NCBI GenBank assembly: GCA_905215345.1
Contig: CAJMPR010000036.1
Location: forward strand, 1-21,952
Source: an uncultured bacterium
Lineage (GTDB): Bacteria > Bacteroidota > Bacteroidia > Bacteroidales > Bacteroidaceae
DNA: 21,952 bases
Reading direction: 5' to 3'
Notes under the pieces: model-generated
Told to the model about the DNA's origin: nothing
The model's input: the letters and a program-made list of their open reading frames with translations, nothing else
Database searches by the model: none
Program-made: the position numbers and the translations under genes
Shown here: positions 8,573 to 14,818 of the stretch, piece after piece
How the letters are laid out: the number at the start of each line of letters is the position of its first letter
Numbering within the stretch: position 1 is the first letter of the stretch

Positions 8573-8828
8573 GTTAGGTATTATTATTACAATTTATATT
8601 ATTGCTTTTGGGGCTTATTGGATAGTTCAGGCAGCTAAGGCGATTCCATCCATTCTAAAATGGTTGCTATCCATCATAGCCCTGCCGGTATTGTTTCCCG
8701 TAACTCTAATAAAGTCACTGCCGGAATACCTGAAAAAAGAGGGCAAATACTACAAGTACCGTTGGATCGTTTATTTTGCGATGTTCATGATTATAGTAGA
8801 CATCATCCTATTTTCCCTGCCTGCATAA
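8571..8828 (+). CDS. Small hydrophobic membrane protein on the opposite strand (possible moron or holin-like)
   Basis: An 85-residue protein transcribed rightward inside the leftward tail operon. It is very hydrophobic: a first segment at residues 1-22 (MLGIIITIYIIAFGAYWIV), a second around 29-48 (LKWLLSIIALPVLFPVTLI), a basic loop (YLKKEGKYYKYRW) and a final segment (IVYFAMFMIIVDIILFSL), so three passes are likely. The leftward strand has no reading frame across 8573-8802, and this gene fills that gap almost exactly, which supports it being real. The ATG shares bases with the tape measure ATG (CATG palindrome). The 3' end overlaps the frameshifted chaperone tail by 26 bp on the other strand. 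I found no good promoter upstream. It could be a lysogenic-conversion protein or a holin; neither is shown. Confidence 0.58.
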   Translation: MLGIIITIYIIAFGAYWIVQAAKAIPSILKWLLSIIALPVLFPVTLIKSLPEYLKKEGKYYKYRWIVYFAMFMIIVDIILFSLPA

Positions 8829-9281
8829 CCGCCAGCGCCCATTCCGCCATCCTCACCTGATGTACCCACTCTTCATCCGATAAATCAGCCGGATTCATGT
8901 GGAGCACAGCCCGGATAAGAGCGTCAGCCGTGAACAGCCAGCCACTCTTTTCTCCGACCTGCGTTCCGCTTAGAGCTTTTTTAGGGTAGCCTCCTTGATT
9001 TCGATAATCTCGGCAAGCTGTGCTGATACCCCCAGGAACAGGGCGTCATCGGTCTTGATGGTTTCATCACCCTCTATCCAGCAATTGTTCAGAAGCACTT
9101 CGTTGTACTTCATCGGATCCTGCTTGCCGATGACGGCAGCCGCCCCCAATGCTTTACGACTCGGCTTCTTCAGATAGGCGGTATGTCCGTCCACTTCCAC
9201 CTGATATACGTCACCATACTTTTTCTTCCATTCCTCGATTTTTTGTTCAATAGTTATTTCCGCTTTTGTTTCCATTGTCAT
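8803..9281 (-). CDS. Tail assembly chaperone, -1 frameshift product (gpG-T type)
   Basis: This is the predicted frameshifted long form of the 103-residue chaperone (8970-9281). A slip by -1 on A AAA AAG at 8982-8976 adds 57 residues, from Ala-Leu-Ser to ...QAGKIG, ending at the TGA at 8805-8803, for about 159 residues in total. The extension contains DLSDEEWVHQVRMAEWALAV, the Trp-bearing amphipathic pattern common in the second halves of such chaperones. Fused chaperones of this type (lambda gpG-T, P2 E-E', Mu gp41) bind the tape measure and recruit tube subunits. This gene lies between tube and tape measure as expected. The stop is 230 bp upstream of the tape measure start, an unusually wide gap filled by the opposing gene. 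Confidence 0.72.
8970..9281 (-). CDS. Tail assembly chaperone, short form
   Basis: A 103-residue acidic protein (MTMETKAEITIEQKIEEWKK at the start, ending EIKEATLKKL). It lies between the tail tube and tape measure genes, the usual place for the lambda gpG or P2 gpE equivalent. The middle (HTAYLKKPSRKALGAAAVIG, then NEVLLNNCWIEGDETI) has the D/G-x-x-I turn after a helical stretch typical of short gp41/XkdN-like chaperones. The zero-frame stop follows the slippery heptamer by one codon (CTC), so most ribosomes should make this form. The ATG at 9279-9281 is preceded by a run of A on the coding strand. A second in-frame ATG lies two codons later. Confidence 0.75.
   Translation of the reverse strand: MTMETKAEITIEQKIEEWKKKYGDVYQVEVDGHTAYLKKPSRKALGAAAVIGKQDPMKYNEVLLNNCWIEGDETIKTDDALFLGVSAQLAEIIEIKEATLKKL
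8976..8996 (-). promoter_or_regulatory. Programmed -1 frameshift site with upstream SD-like element
   Basis: The heptamer A AAA AAG occupies 8982-8976 in exact codon phase (CTA AAA AAG). AAGGAGG (8996-8990) lies 7 nt before it, like the internal SD that stimulates frameshifting in E. coli dnaX. No strong downstream stem is visible. This element would set the ratio of short to long chaperone. Confidence 0.7.
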
Positions 9282-9298
9282 GTTATTTTTTTTAAGTC

Positions 9299-9739
9299 CT
9301 ATAATACATTTGATACGATGTCCACTGCTATGAACGGCAGCGCGACTTCCATCTGCAGGTCGTCCAGTTTCATAGCACGGGGAATTTCGGTGATCGATAC
9401 GCCGACAATCTTATCGGTAGTCACCACCATGGATTCGGGAGCATAAGATACGATAACATCGAAGTCAAGGTCTGTAATGTCTTCGTAACCTTTTTCCTGT
9501 GCGGCCCGGTCGAGGGCTATCAGTTCGCTTTGCGTCAGGGTAATGGTACCCTCATATTCTTTCTTGCCTTTCTGTATACCGCGAGCTTTCTTGCCCGATG
9601 TAAAAAACGCTTCTTTCTGGCGTTTTACCTTGTACTCGATGCCACGAAGCCCTACGACTTCACGGCCCAACAGTACTACATTGACATCAACCCACGCATA
9701 TTCGTTCGAGTTGAACACTGATCCTATTGCTGTTCCCAT
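9299..9739 (-). CDS. Tail tube protein
   Basis: About 146 residues from the ATG at 9739, which is 4 nt after the sheath stop. A TTG seven codons upstream (9760) is in frame but would overlap the sheath gene and is less likely. It starts MGTAIGSVFNSNEYAWVDVN and is strand-rich, with the usual pattern of an N-terminal beta meander, a central charged loop (GKKARGIQKGKKEYEGTI) and a helix (QSELIALDRAAQEKGYEDI). XkdM and P2 FII-type tubes have this size and order. Tube subunits would stack around the tape measure. The order sheath, tube, chaperone, tape measure is textbook for contractile tails. Confidence 0.78.
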   Translation of the reverse strand: MGTAIGSVFNSNEYAWVDVNVVLLGREVVGLRGIEYKVKRQKEAFFTSGKKARGIQKGKKEYEGTITLTQSELIALDRAAQEKGYEDITDLDFDVIVSYAPESMVVTTDKIVGVSITEIPRAMKLDDLQMEVALPFIAVDIVSNVL

Positions 9740-9743
9740 AATT

Positions 9744-10925
9744 TTATGCAGGATTTTCAAGTGATAAATTAACGGTGATTTCTCTCAGGGTGGCAAGCGG
9801 CACAATCTTGCAGGTTATCTCCATTCTGCCGTTGGCCAGAATATCCTGTGCCGGGTCAATGTAGGCCGTAAACGAACTGATCTCTCCGCTCATGCTCGTA
9901 TTCACCGCACGGATGATACTTGCCTCGAAGCCTTTGCAAACAGCCGTCGGAATGGTGCCTTTAGTTGCATCCACTTCGATATTGTCCAGGATATCGTCGA
10001 CATAGGTCTTATAAGCAATAATCATCGCTTTGTCGATGACACGGCCCGAACTCAGGTAGCAATAGTCGTCCGTCGTGGGCACCGCCGTGGCATCACCGTT
10101 CAGATAGTAACCGTTCTTGCCGATGAAGGTGCGGTAAAAGATATATCCGGCATCATCCAACAGGTTCAACTGGCTGAAATGTTCTTCCGGTGTCTTGCCG
10201 TCGGTCATGTAGCCCGTAGTGGCTATCGCACCGTCACGCACACGACCGATATTCTGCTGCACCGATATCTTTGCAGCACGGCCAAGCACTTGCCCGATAG
10301 CGGCGCTGTATAGCTTACTCGTGCCGAACTTGCCATCGGAAGCCATCACTACCGAAACGCGGTTATAGCTACCTTCCCGGGGCTGGTAAAGATCCGTTGT
10401 TTCACCGCTCCAACCGATAGCCGGCAGCAGCACACGAAACGGTGCAATCTTGCCGAGAAAGTCTTCTGCCACGGTCTGGGCAGCGGCTATGGCTGTAATG
10501 ACGTCGGCATCCAAGCCATTCTCTACAGTAGGCACATATTCAGCCGGAGCATTCCGGTTGATGCCTACCAGACGGATACGCCCGGCAGCGGAATTGATTA
10601 ACTTCTCGAGCGGAGCGTCTTCGGATGCCGCGCACATCTGTGTCAAGGTAGTGGCTTCGCTCACAACTAACAAGCGAAGCTCTGCACCGTCACCGGCTGC
10701 ATTGTAAAAAGCGGTCAGCTCTTTGACAAGCAAAGGGTTGGTAGCCTCTTCGATACCGTACTTCTTCAGATCGGCCATGCCGCCCAGGACGTACGCCTTG
10801 TTCAGCTCCAGCTTTTCAGTTACGGCGGTACCGGTCAGTATCAATCCGGAGATGCCGTCATCGGACAGTGTTACTGTCCCCATGTTACCGTTACCGATAA
10901 CTATTTTTACATTGGGTAAACTCAT
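9744..10925 (-). CDS. Tail sheath protein (DUF2586-like)
   Basis: A 393-residue protein. It begins MSLPNVKIVIGNGNMGTVTLSDDGISGLILTG, a beta domain with a Gly-rich loop that fits sheath proteins of Bacteroidetes phages. The middle carries VENGLDADVITAIAAAQTVAE, then the variable outer domain and a YNRVSVVMASDG segment. Near the C-terminus are the SFTAYIDPAQDILANGRMEI and CKIVPLATLREITVNLSL strands, which in sheaths form the mesh between neighbouring subunits. The presence of sheath, tube and baseplate genes shows a myovirus-type contractile tail. The DUF2586 call is by overall pattern. The gene is 10 nt downstream of a small conserved protein and 18 nt upstream of the tube start if the ATG start is taken. 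Confidence 0.85.
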   Translation of the reverse strand: MSLPNVKIVIGNGNMGTVTLSDDGISGLILTGTAVTEKLELNKAYVLGGMADLKKYGIEEATNPLLVKELTAFYNAAGDGAELRLLVVSEATTLTQMCAASEDAPLEKLINSAAGRIRLVGINRNAPAEYVPTVENGLDADVITAIAAAQTVAEDFLGKIAPFRVLLPAIGWSGETTDLYQPREGSYNRVSVVMASDGKFGTSKLYSAAIGQVLGRAAKISVQQNIGRVRDGAIATTGYMTDGKTPEEHFSQLNLLDDAGYIFYRTFIGKNGYYLNGDATAVPTTDDYCYLSSGRVIDKAMIIAYKTYVDDILDNIEVDATKGTIPTAVCKGFEASIIRAVNTSMSGEISSFTAYIDPAQDILANGRMEITCKIVPLATLREITVNLSLENPA

Positions 10926-10935
10926 TGTGTTTTTA

Positions 10936-11124
10936 TTAATAGGTTTTTAACTCGCCTTTTCCGAGGCGGCTTTGGTGCGCTTCGGCTGCTTTTAAGTTGT
11001 CCGGGAAAACAAGGTTATCACCGGTGACGTGAAATTTCTTCGCCTTCGGATAACAAGCCCGGTATTGTTTCAGGAACTCAGGTTCCAAAGGCTGTACTAC
11101 AGTTGTCTCTTCTTTCTTTTTCAT
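10936..11124 (-). CDS. Small phage protein with FHVTGD/VF motif
   Basis: A 62-residue protein, starting MKKKEETTVVQPLEP and ending RLGKGELKTY. Its core, YPKAKKFHVTGDNLVFPDN followed by a helix with AAEAHQSRLG, resembles the core of the 93-residue protein at 12275-12556 (KKVFVSPDEYVFLNEADARAY). Both therefore look like one small fold of two strands and a helix. I recall similar FVTxDGxxF...A..HA modules in other Bacteroides phages but cannot name a function. It sits between the lysis genes and the sheath, with a 1-bp gap to the spanin-like lipoprotein upstream (its ATG follows that TGA stop directly). Confidence 0.6.
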   Translation of the reverse strand: MKKKEETTVVQPLEPEFLKQYRACYPKAKKFHVTGDNLVFPDNLKAAEAHQSRLGKGELKTY

Positions 11125-11685
11125 TCAACCACCTTTTAAAGGGTATTTAAAACGTCTCTTCAAATAACGCAGCAGCAGGTAGCCGCAAACAAGCAAAACT
11201 GATATTCGCCCTAACCAAATTTGAAACCATTGAAACCCGGTAGGCTCATGCAGCACTTTCGGAAGAAGTTCTTCTTTGGTTTCCTGTGTTTCATTCCTTA
11301 TACGTGTCAGTTCTTCGGTCAGCATGATTACCTGTCGCGCCAGGCTATCGCAAGTAGCGGTTACTTCCAAACTGTCTTCCGATATCCGGTTGACGTTAAC
11401 CGTTGCTTGTCCGCTACGTTTGCTAAAGCCTGTGCCCACCGGTATCTTCTCCAGTATATTCATCGGAAAAACTGTCTTCGCCACGCTGGGCGGAACGGGT
11501 TGTTGTATCAGCGCGAATCCTCTGACCTCGCACAGGCTGTCTTCGCTGACGTGGCTCTGTGTCAATTGTGCCGGACTTCTGCAACTCATCACGAATGGGG
11601 CAATCAGCATAATGCTTACAGGTAGAAGCTTTCTGAATGGTACGGTTGAGTTCACGCACAGCTTTATAAAGTTTAATATTCTCAT
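11125..11685 (-). CDS. Spanin-like lipoprotein with C-terminal membrane anchor
   Basis: A 186-residue protein with a signal peptide and lipobox: a basic N-region, hydrophobic VSIMLIAPF and then VMS-Cys at residue 35 (SCRSPAQL follows). The periplasmic stretch has a strand-rich part and a short coiled coil (ARQVIMLTEELTRIRNETQETKEELL). Near the end, WLGRISVLLVCGYLLLRYLKRRF is a clear membrane segment with a basic tail. Lipid anchor at one end and transmembrane helix at the other is the topology of a unimolecular spanin such as phage T1 gp11. The gene starts inside the 146-residue gene upstream in another frame (263 bp overlap), the layout of Rz/Rz1 pairs. Outer-to-inner membrane fusion during lysis is inferred from topology; no assay is implied. 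Confidence 0.66.
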   Translation of the reverse strand: MRILNFIKLCVNSTVPFRKLLPVSIMLIAPFVMSCRSPAQLTQSHVSEDSLCEVRGFALIQQPVPPSVAKTVFPMNILEKIPVGTGFSKRSGQATVNVNRISEDSLEVTATCDSLARQVIMLTEELTRIRNETQETKEELLPKVLHEPTGFQWFQIWLGRISVLLVCGYLLLRYLKRRFKYPLKGG

Positions 11686-11863
11686 TTTGCAGGTCTATTA
11701 AAGTTCCCGATAAATTATCGTACATCTCTTTGTAGGCATCGCTGCGCTCTTTGGCGGCAAGTACCTTCCGGTTCTCCTTATGTCTGAGCCACACCCACAA
11801 CGAACCGATAAAGCCGCTGGGCAGGAGCCACTGGAGAATCTGCGTTATCAATTCCGTTGTCAT
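11423..11863 (-). CDS. Rz-like i-spanin or holin-like membrane protein
   Basis: A 146-residue protein with one N-terminal membrane segment (about residues 9-26, WLLPSGFIGSLWVWL), then a coiled coil with heptads (KERSDAYKEMYDNLSGTLIDLQNENIKLYKAVRELNRTI). A CxxxxxC pair follows (CKHYADC near residue 88). The last 60 residues are Arg/Asp/Thr rich and disordered looking. That part is encoded in the same DNA as the signal peptide and first half of the lipoprotein gene, which begins at codon 60 here. Membrane anchor plus coiled coil of about this length is the Rz/i-spanin plan. It could also be a holin-associated protein. It starts 12 nt after the muramidase-like stop codon. Confidence 0.6.
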   Translation of the reverse strand: MTTELITQILQWLLPSGFIGSLWVWLRHKENRKVLAAKERSDAYKEMYDNLSGTLIDLQNENIKLYKAVRELNRTIQKASTCKHYADCPIRDELQKSGTIDTEPRQRRQPVRGQRIRADTTTRSAQRGEDSFSDEYTGEDTGGHRL

Positions 11864-11875
11864 GGCCGTATTTCA

Positions 11876-12271
11876 TTAGAGTAAGTTCCAACCGGCTACC
11901 ACATCCGCCATCACTGCCGGCACACCGTTCTCCACCTGAGAGATGGCAGCCGCAAAAGCGCACATCGTTGCTTTGTCATTCACGTCGGGCACGTGGCTGT
12001 CCGGTACTTGCATTTCCCGGCACACCCGGCTGATATAGCCGGAAGTGTTATTCTCTACCGGTGGCGCCCAGCGGTTGATAAAGTCCGCCATCGTGCGGCA
12101 ACCGTTCACTTTGCGGTAGTTCTGCAAGAGTCTAATCAGGGCACGATACCCATACGCCATCGACCTGAACTGGCAGAACGCCTTATCCTGCGAGGGGCGA
12201 ACCTCCCCCTGCCATAGTGTACGTGACAGGCGGATGTTGCCCGGATTATTGTTTCTCAATCCTCTGCTCAT
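11876..12271 (-). CDS. RNNNPGNIR-family lysozyme-like protein (annotated P5-like)
   Basis: A 131-residue protein starting MSRGLRNNNPGNIR, followed by W-x-G, the D-x-A-F-x-x-F-x-S segment and Y-G-Y-R-A-L-I-R-L-L-Q-N-Y. Later come INRWAPPVENNTSGYI, a conserved WAPPxENNTxxY loop. Proteins of this type are widespread in Bacteroides prophages, often labelled structural protein P5 after PRD1; the fold and conserved polar residues suggest a small muramidase or transglycosylase-like domain. No signal peptide is visible, so release would need a holin or the spanin-like neighbours. Its place just before the spanin-like genes makes it the best lysin candidate. Catalysis is inferred, not shown. Confidence 0.75.
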   Translation of the reverse strand: MSRGLRNNNPGNIRLSRTLWQGEVRPSQDKAFCQFRSMAYGYRALIRLLQNYRKVNGCRTMADFINRWAPPVENNTSGYISRVCREMQVPDSHVPDVNDKATMCAFAAAISQVENGVPAVMADVVAGWNLL

Positions 12272-12274
12272 ACT

Positions 12275-12556
12275 TCAGTTTCCGTCGGTTTCGTCAATGT
12301 TCGTATGTTCATTGAGGCTCTTATCTCCGGCCACCTTTTCCGGTACGGGAATCTCCTTTTGAACTTCCGTTTCTTCAGTCACAGTTTCATAAGAGCCATC
12401 CTTGCCTACATACGCCCTGGCATCAGCTTCATTCAGAAATACATATTCATCCGGAGATACAAAGACCTTTTTCAGTCCAAGTTTCCGCATAGCCTCCTTG
12501 CCGAGTTCCCGCAAAGAGGAGGCCGTCTCTGTTTTAGTCTTGTTCCTTGCTGCCAT
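12275..12556 (-). CDS. Small acidic head-adjacent protein
   Basis: A 93-residue protein. Residues 1-50 are helical and basic, then a strand pair with KKVFVSPDEYVFLNEADARAYVGK. The C-terminal third is very acidic and likely disordered (ETVTEETEVQKEIPVPEK, ending NIDETDGN). The motif K-K-V-F-V-S-x-D-x-x-V-F matches the small protein at 10936-11124. It follows the major capsid gene (2-bp gap) and precedes the muramidase. Position suits a capsid decoration or stabilising protein, but I recognise no family, and the shared motif suggests a duplication of a small module. Confidence 0.58.
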   Translation of the reverse strand: MAARNKTKTETASSLRELGKEAMRKLGLKKVFVSPDEYVFLNEADARAYVGKDGSYETVTEETEVQKEIPVPEKVAGDKSLNEHTNIDETDGN

Positions 12557-12558
12557 AA

Positions 12559-13623
12559 TTATCCCGCTACTATTTTCGTGTCAACAATAGCGCCGAATCC
12601 TTTGTAGTTCAAAGGAAGGCACATGTGATACATAGAGAAGCCGATGGTATTGGCACGTCCTTCCGGATCATCGCTGGCTTCACGTTTATACATATCCACA
12701 TCACCCATACATTGAACCGCACGTTCCAAGGGGAAGAATGTAGATGCGCGCAAATCCTTTGAAGCGTCAGCGGCTGCTCCCCACGGATTCTTGGTCAGGA
12801 CACCGGAAACATCACGGTACATCGGAATGCCGGCAGTCGGGTAAATTTCAAAGCCGTACATCGGAAGCACTTCACCCGTGGTCAGGTTCTTGTACTGCTT
12901 GGCGAACACTTCATCCGTATTCAGCAGGTCGAGCGTATGCTTGTAATCCAGTTGCAGGATAAACGGGCCGGTTGCCCCGATCTCAAGTAAAGCAACATGG
13001 GCGGCGGCAAGGTCAGCCGGAGTAAGGCTTTTAAAGCCATCCTCACGGGCTTTTCCACTTGTGCGGATAACCACGGTATCCGCCAATCCGCTTTTAGGCA
13101 ATGCCAATGAGTGAATAGATTTCAATTCGGTCTTGCGCTCAAGAGCAATCTTGTGCCGGTCTACATGCGTATCGATAATATCATAAGAGGCCGAATGAAG
13201 GTCTGCATGACGGATACGGGTGTTCTGCGTATCAAAGCGATCCAATCCGATAGGGACATCACCGTCTACCAGTTCTACGGTAGGAATAGGATAGGTAGTA
13301 TTGTTAATCAGTACCTCCGGATCGGCTCCCAGATCCACTAAGTGAATCACGTTGAACTGTACCCATGCACTCATATTGCGGATACGTTTCAACCAGGAGG
13401 CTTTCTGCCTGAATTTCTTAATAAGCTCCCCTGTCCACAACTCTACATAAACTCCTTCCATGGCCACGCCCGAAGGCAACAGGCTCAGGCACCCGACTAC
13501 GGCCAGACAAGCCGCGCCAATGGCGGGATTTACGCCCACAGACTGGGCAAACACACTTCCCATGCAGACATTGACAACTAACATCACCAGCAGGGAACAC
13601 ATAAATTTTAGGATAAACTTCAT
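12559..13623 (-). CDS. Major capsid protein with signal-peptide-like N-terminus
   Basis: A 354-residue protein, by position (after protease/scaffold) and pattern the major head subunit of a Mu T-like/HK97-fold group. From residue 55 it shows the usual Bacteroidetes capsid start (MEGVYVELWTGELIKKF), then VQFNVIHLVDLGADPEVLINN and TYPIP. Near the end is an E-loop/P-domain-like region with PLERAVQCMGDVDMYKR. The first 54 residues are unusual: KFMCSLLVMLVVNVCMGSVFA is a classic signal peptide with a V-F-A cleavage-like site. A second hydrophobic stretch (GAACLAVVGCLSLL) follows. An internal ATG at codon 55 could give a version without it. The leader before 13623 is AT-rich as in other Bacteroides genes, so the long start seems used. 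Confidence 0.8.
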   Translation of the reverse strand: MKFILKFMCSLLVMLVVNVCMGSVFAQSVGVNPAIGAACLAVVGCLSLLPSGVAMEGVYVELWTGELIKKFRQKASWLKRIRNMSAWVQFNVIHLVDLGADPEVLINNTTYPIPTVELVDGDVPIGLDRFDTQNTRIRHADLHSASYDIIDTHVDRHKIALERKTELKSIHSLALPKSGLADTVVIRTSGKAREDGFKSLTPADLAAAHVALLEIGATGPFILQLDYKHTLDLLNTDEVFAKQYKNLTTGEVLPMYGFEIYPTAGIPMYRDVSGVLTKNPWGAAADASKDLRASTFFPLERAVQCMGDVDMYKREASDDPEGRANTIGFSMYHMCLPLNYKGFGAIVDTKIVAG

Positions 13624-13649
13624 TGTTTCTTCATTTTTATTGATTAATA

Positions 13650-14648
13650 CTATTCTCCAAAATGTGGAGCCATACCATACTCCGCTTTGTAAAGTTTCGC
13701 ATACTCTTCCGGATTTTCTTTTCTGAGTTGAATCCTGTCAGCGGAGGACAATTCACTCAACTTCTTGGCGTCCGTTGTAGCGGCTCCCGGAACATTTACT
13801 CCCTGACGGGATAAATGCAGCACGTCGGTAGGTTTTACAGCAGACGGAATCAGCGCCAACGTTTCCTTCAGTTGTTCGGCGCCAGCTGCTTTTCCGAGAT
13901 TGATGAAGTGCTCTTTTTTGTCAGCCGTAATTTTCTTTGCGGTAATGGCTTCATCTACCAGAGTGGTAATAGCGGACAGTTTAATCTGTTCCAACTGGTT
14001 TTTCATATCCTGGTTCTCTCTTTGATATGCCAGGCAGACGGAAATCTGATCCAGAATATCCTGTACGGTAGCCGTTTCCGGCAAGCCCAGTTTCAGGGCG
14101 ATAGCTTTTACATCCATGTTGTTTTCTGTTTTTTCGTTATTATTAAAAGTAGGAATCTCCTTATTCTCACCACCGGCGGAGAGCGTTATCATATTGCCGT
14201 CTTTCCACAAAGCCAATGCGCCGTCATCTGAGCCGATGTCCACCACGCTGATCTCGAACAGGCGGCTTTTTGACAGGGTGAGCCGGGTTTGTCCGGGAAG
14301 CTTCAACTCTATCGCGTCGCTCCATTCCAACGGATCAAGTCCGGCGCTTGCCATACGTATAAAACCATCCTCCACTTTGCGAGATATTTCTTTGGCGAAG
14401 TCATCTTTTTCGTCAAAGACAAAGTCGCCCAATAGTTTCTTCTTGCCACGTTCCTCACCTTCGGTACGCAAGTTATCCACCCGTCCCAAGGGCAGTATCT
14501 CATCCTTGGTGCCACGATAGGCACGAATATGCATCCATAGCAGGATAGGATTCTTTTTATACTGCTTCAGGTCAATCCCGTCTATCATGGTACGGAACCC
14601 GTAACTGTTGACCTTGCTTTCATCTATGATTACAAATGTTTTTGCCAT
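13650..14648 (-). CDS. Prohead protease fused to scaffold (Mu gpI-like)
   Basis: A 332-residue protein, first gene of the leftward operon. Residues 1-150 resemble S78-type prohead proteases: GFRTMIDGIDLKQYKKNPIL leading to LLWMH (candidate catalytic His40), and SKSRLFEISVVDIGSDD (candidate Ser134 at F-E-I-S). The second half is scaffold-like: MDVKAIALKLGLPETATVQD, a helical stretch with EAITAKKITADKKEHF, and a C-terminal LSSADRIQLRKENPEEYAKLYKAEYG. In Mu, scaffold Z is made from an internal start within protease gene I. The same may hold here: an ATG at 14117 (codon 178) begins the scaffold half, after an AT-rich leader. The strong promoter at 14668-14699 lies just upstream. Confidence 0.85.
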   Translation of the reverse strand: MAKTFVIIDESKVNSYGFRTMIDGIDLKQYKKNPILLWMHIRAYRGTKDEILPLGRVDNLRTEGEERGKKKLLGDFVFDEKDDFAKEISRKVEDGFIRMASAGLDPLEWSDAIELKLPGQTRLTLSKSRLFEISVVDIGSDDGALALWKDGNMITLSAGGENKEIPTFNNNEKTENNMDVKAIALKLGLPETATVQDILDQISVCLAYQRENQDMKNQLEQIKLSAITTLVDEAITAKKITADKKEHFINLGKAAGAEQLKETLALIPSAVKPTDVLHLSRQGVNVPGAATTDAKKLSELSSADRIQLRKENPEEYAKLYKAEYGMAPHFGE

Positions 14649-14667
14649 TTATTCGCTGATTTTTCGG

Positions 14668-14699
14668 CAAACTTAATACGTAGGAAACCACCCCGCAAA
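14668..14699 (-). promoter_or_regulatory. Bacteroidetes-type promoter for the leftward operon
   Basis: On the minus strand, TTTG (14699-14696), 20 bp and then TAAGTTTG (14675-14668) match the -33 TTTG and -7 TAnnTTTG consensus of the Bacteroides primary sigma factor without a mismatch. Transcription would begin near 14661, a few nucleotides before the protease ATG at 14648, giving a very short leader. Confidence 0.72.
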
Positions 14700-14776
14700 C
14701 ATCTTTAAAACCCTTATAGAAGTCTATCAAACGGTTGTAGGAATAATTTTCCGTGCCATTCAGACGTGCGTAATTT

Positions 14777-14792
14777 GTGATGATTTTATCAC
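14777..14792. promoter_or_regulatory. Inverted repeat in divergent control region, possible operator
   Basis: GTGAT and ATCAC flank a 6-bp centre in the 170-bp region between the operons, 27 nt before the small terminase ATG. Adding two outer bases per side gives 6 of 7 matches per arm. A phage regulator or repressor could bind here. Just upstream, TTTT, 20 bp and TAATTTG is a weak promoter match for the rightward operon (one base short of consensus). Short arms make chance occurrence possible. Confidence 0.35.
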
Positions 14793-14818
14793 GATAACCA
14801 CTTTAAAAAAGAAAGCCT

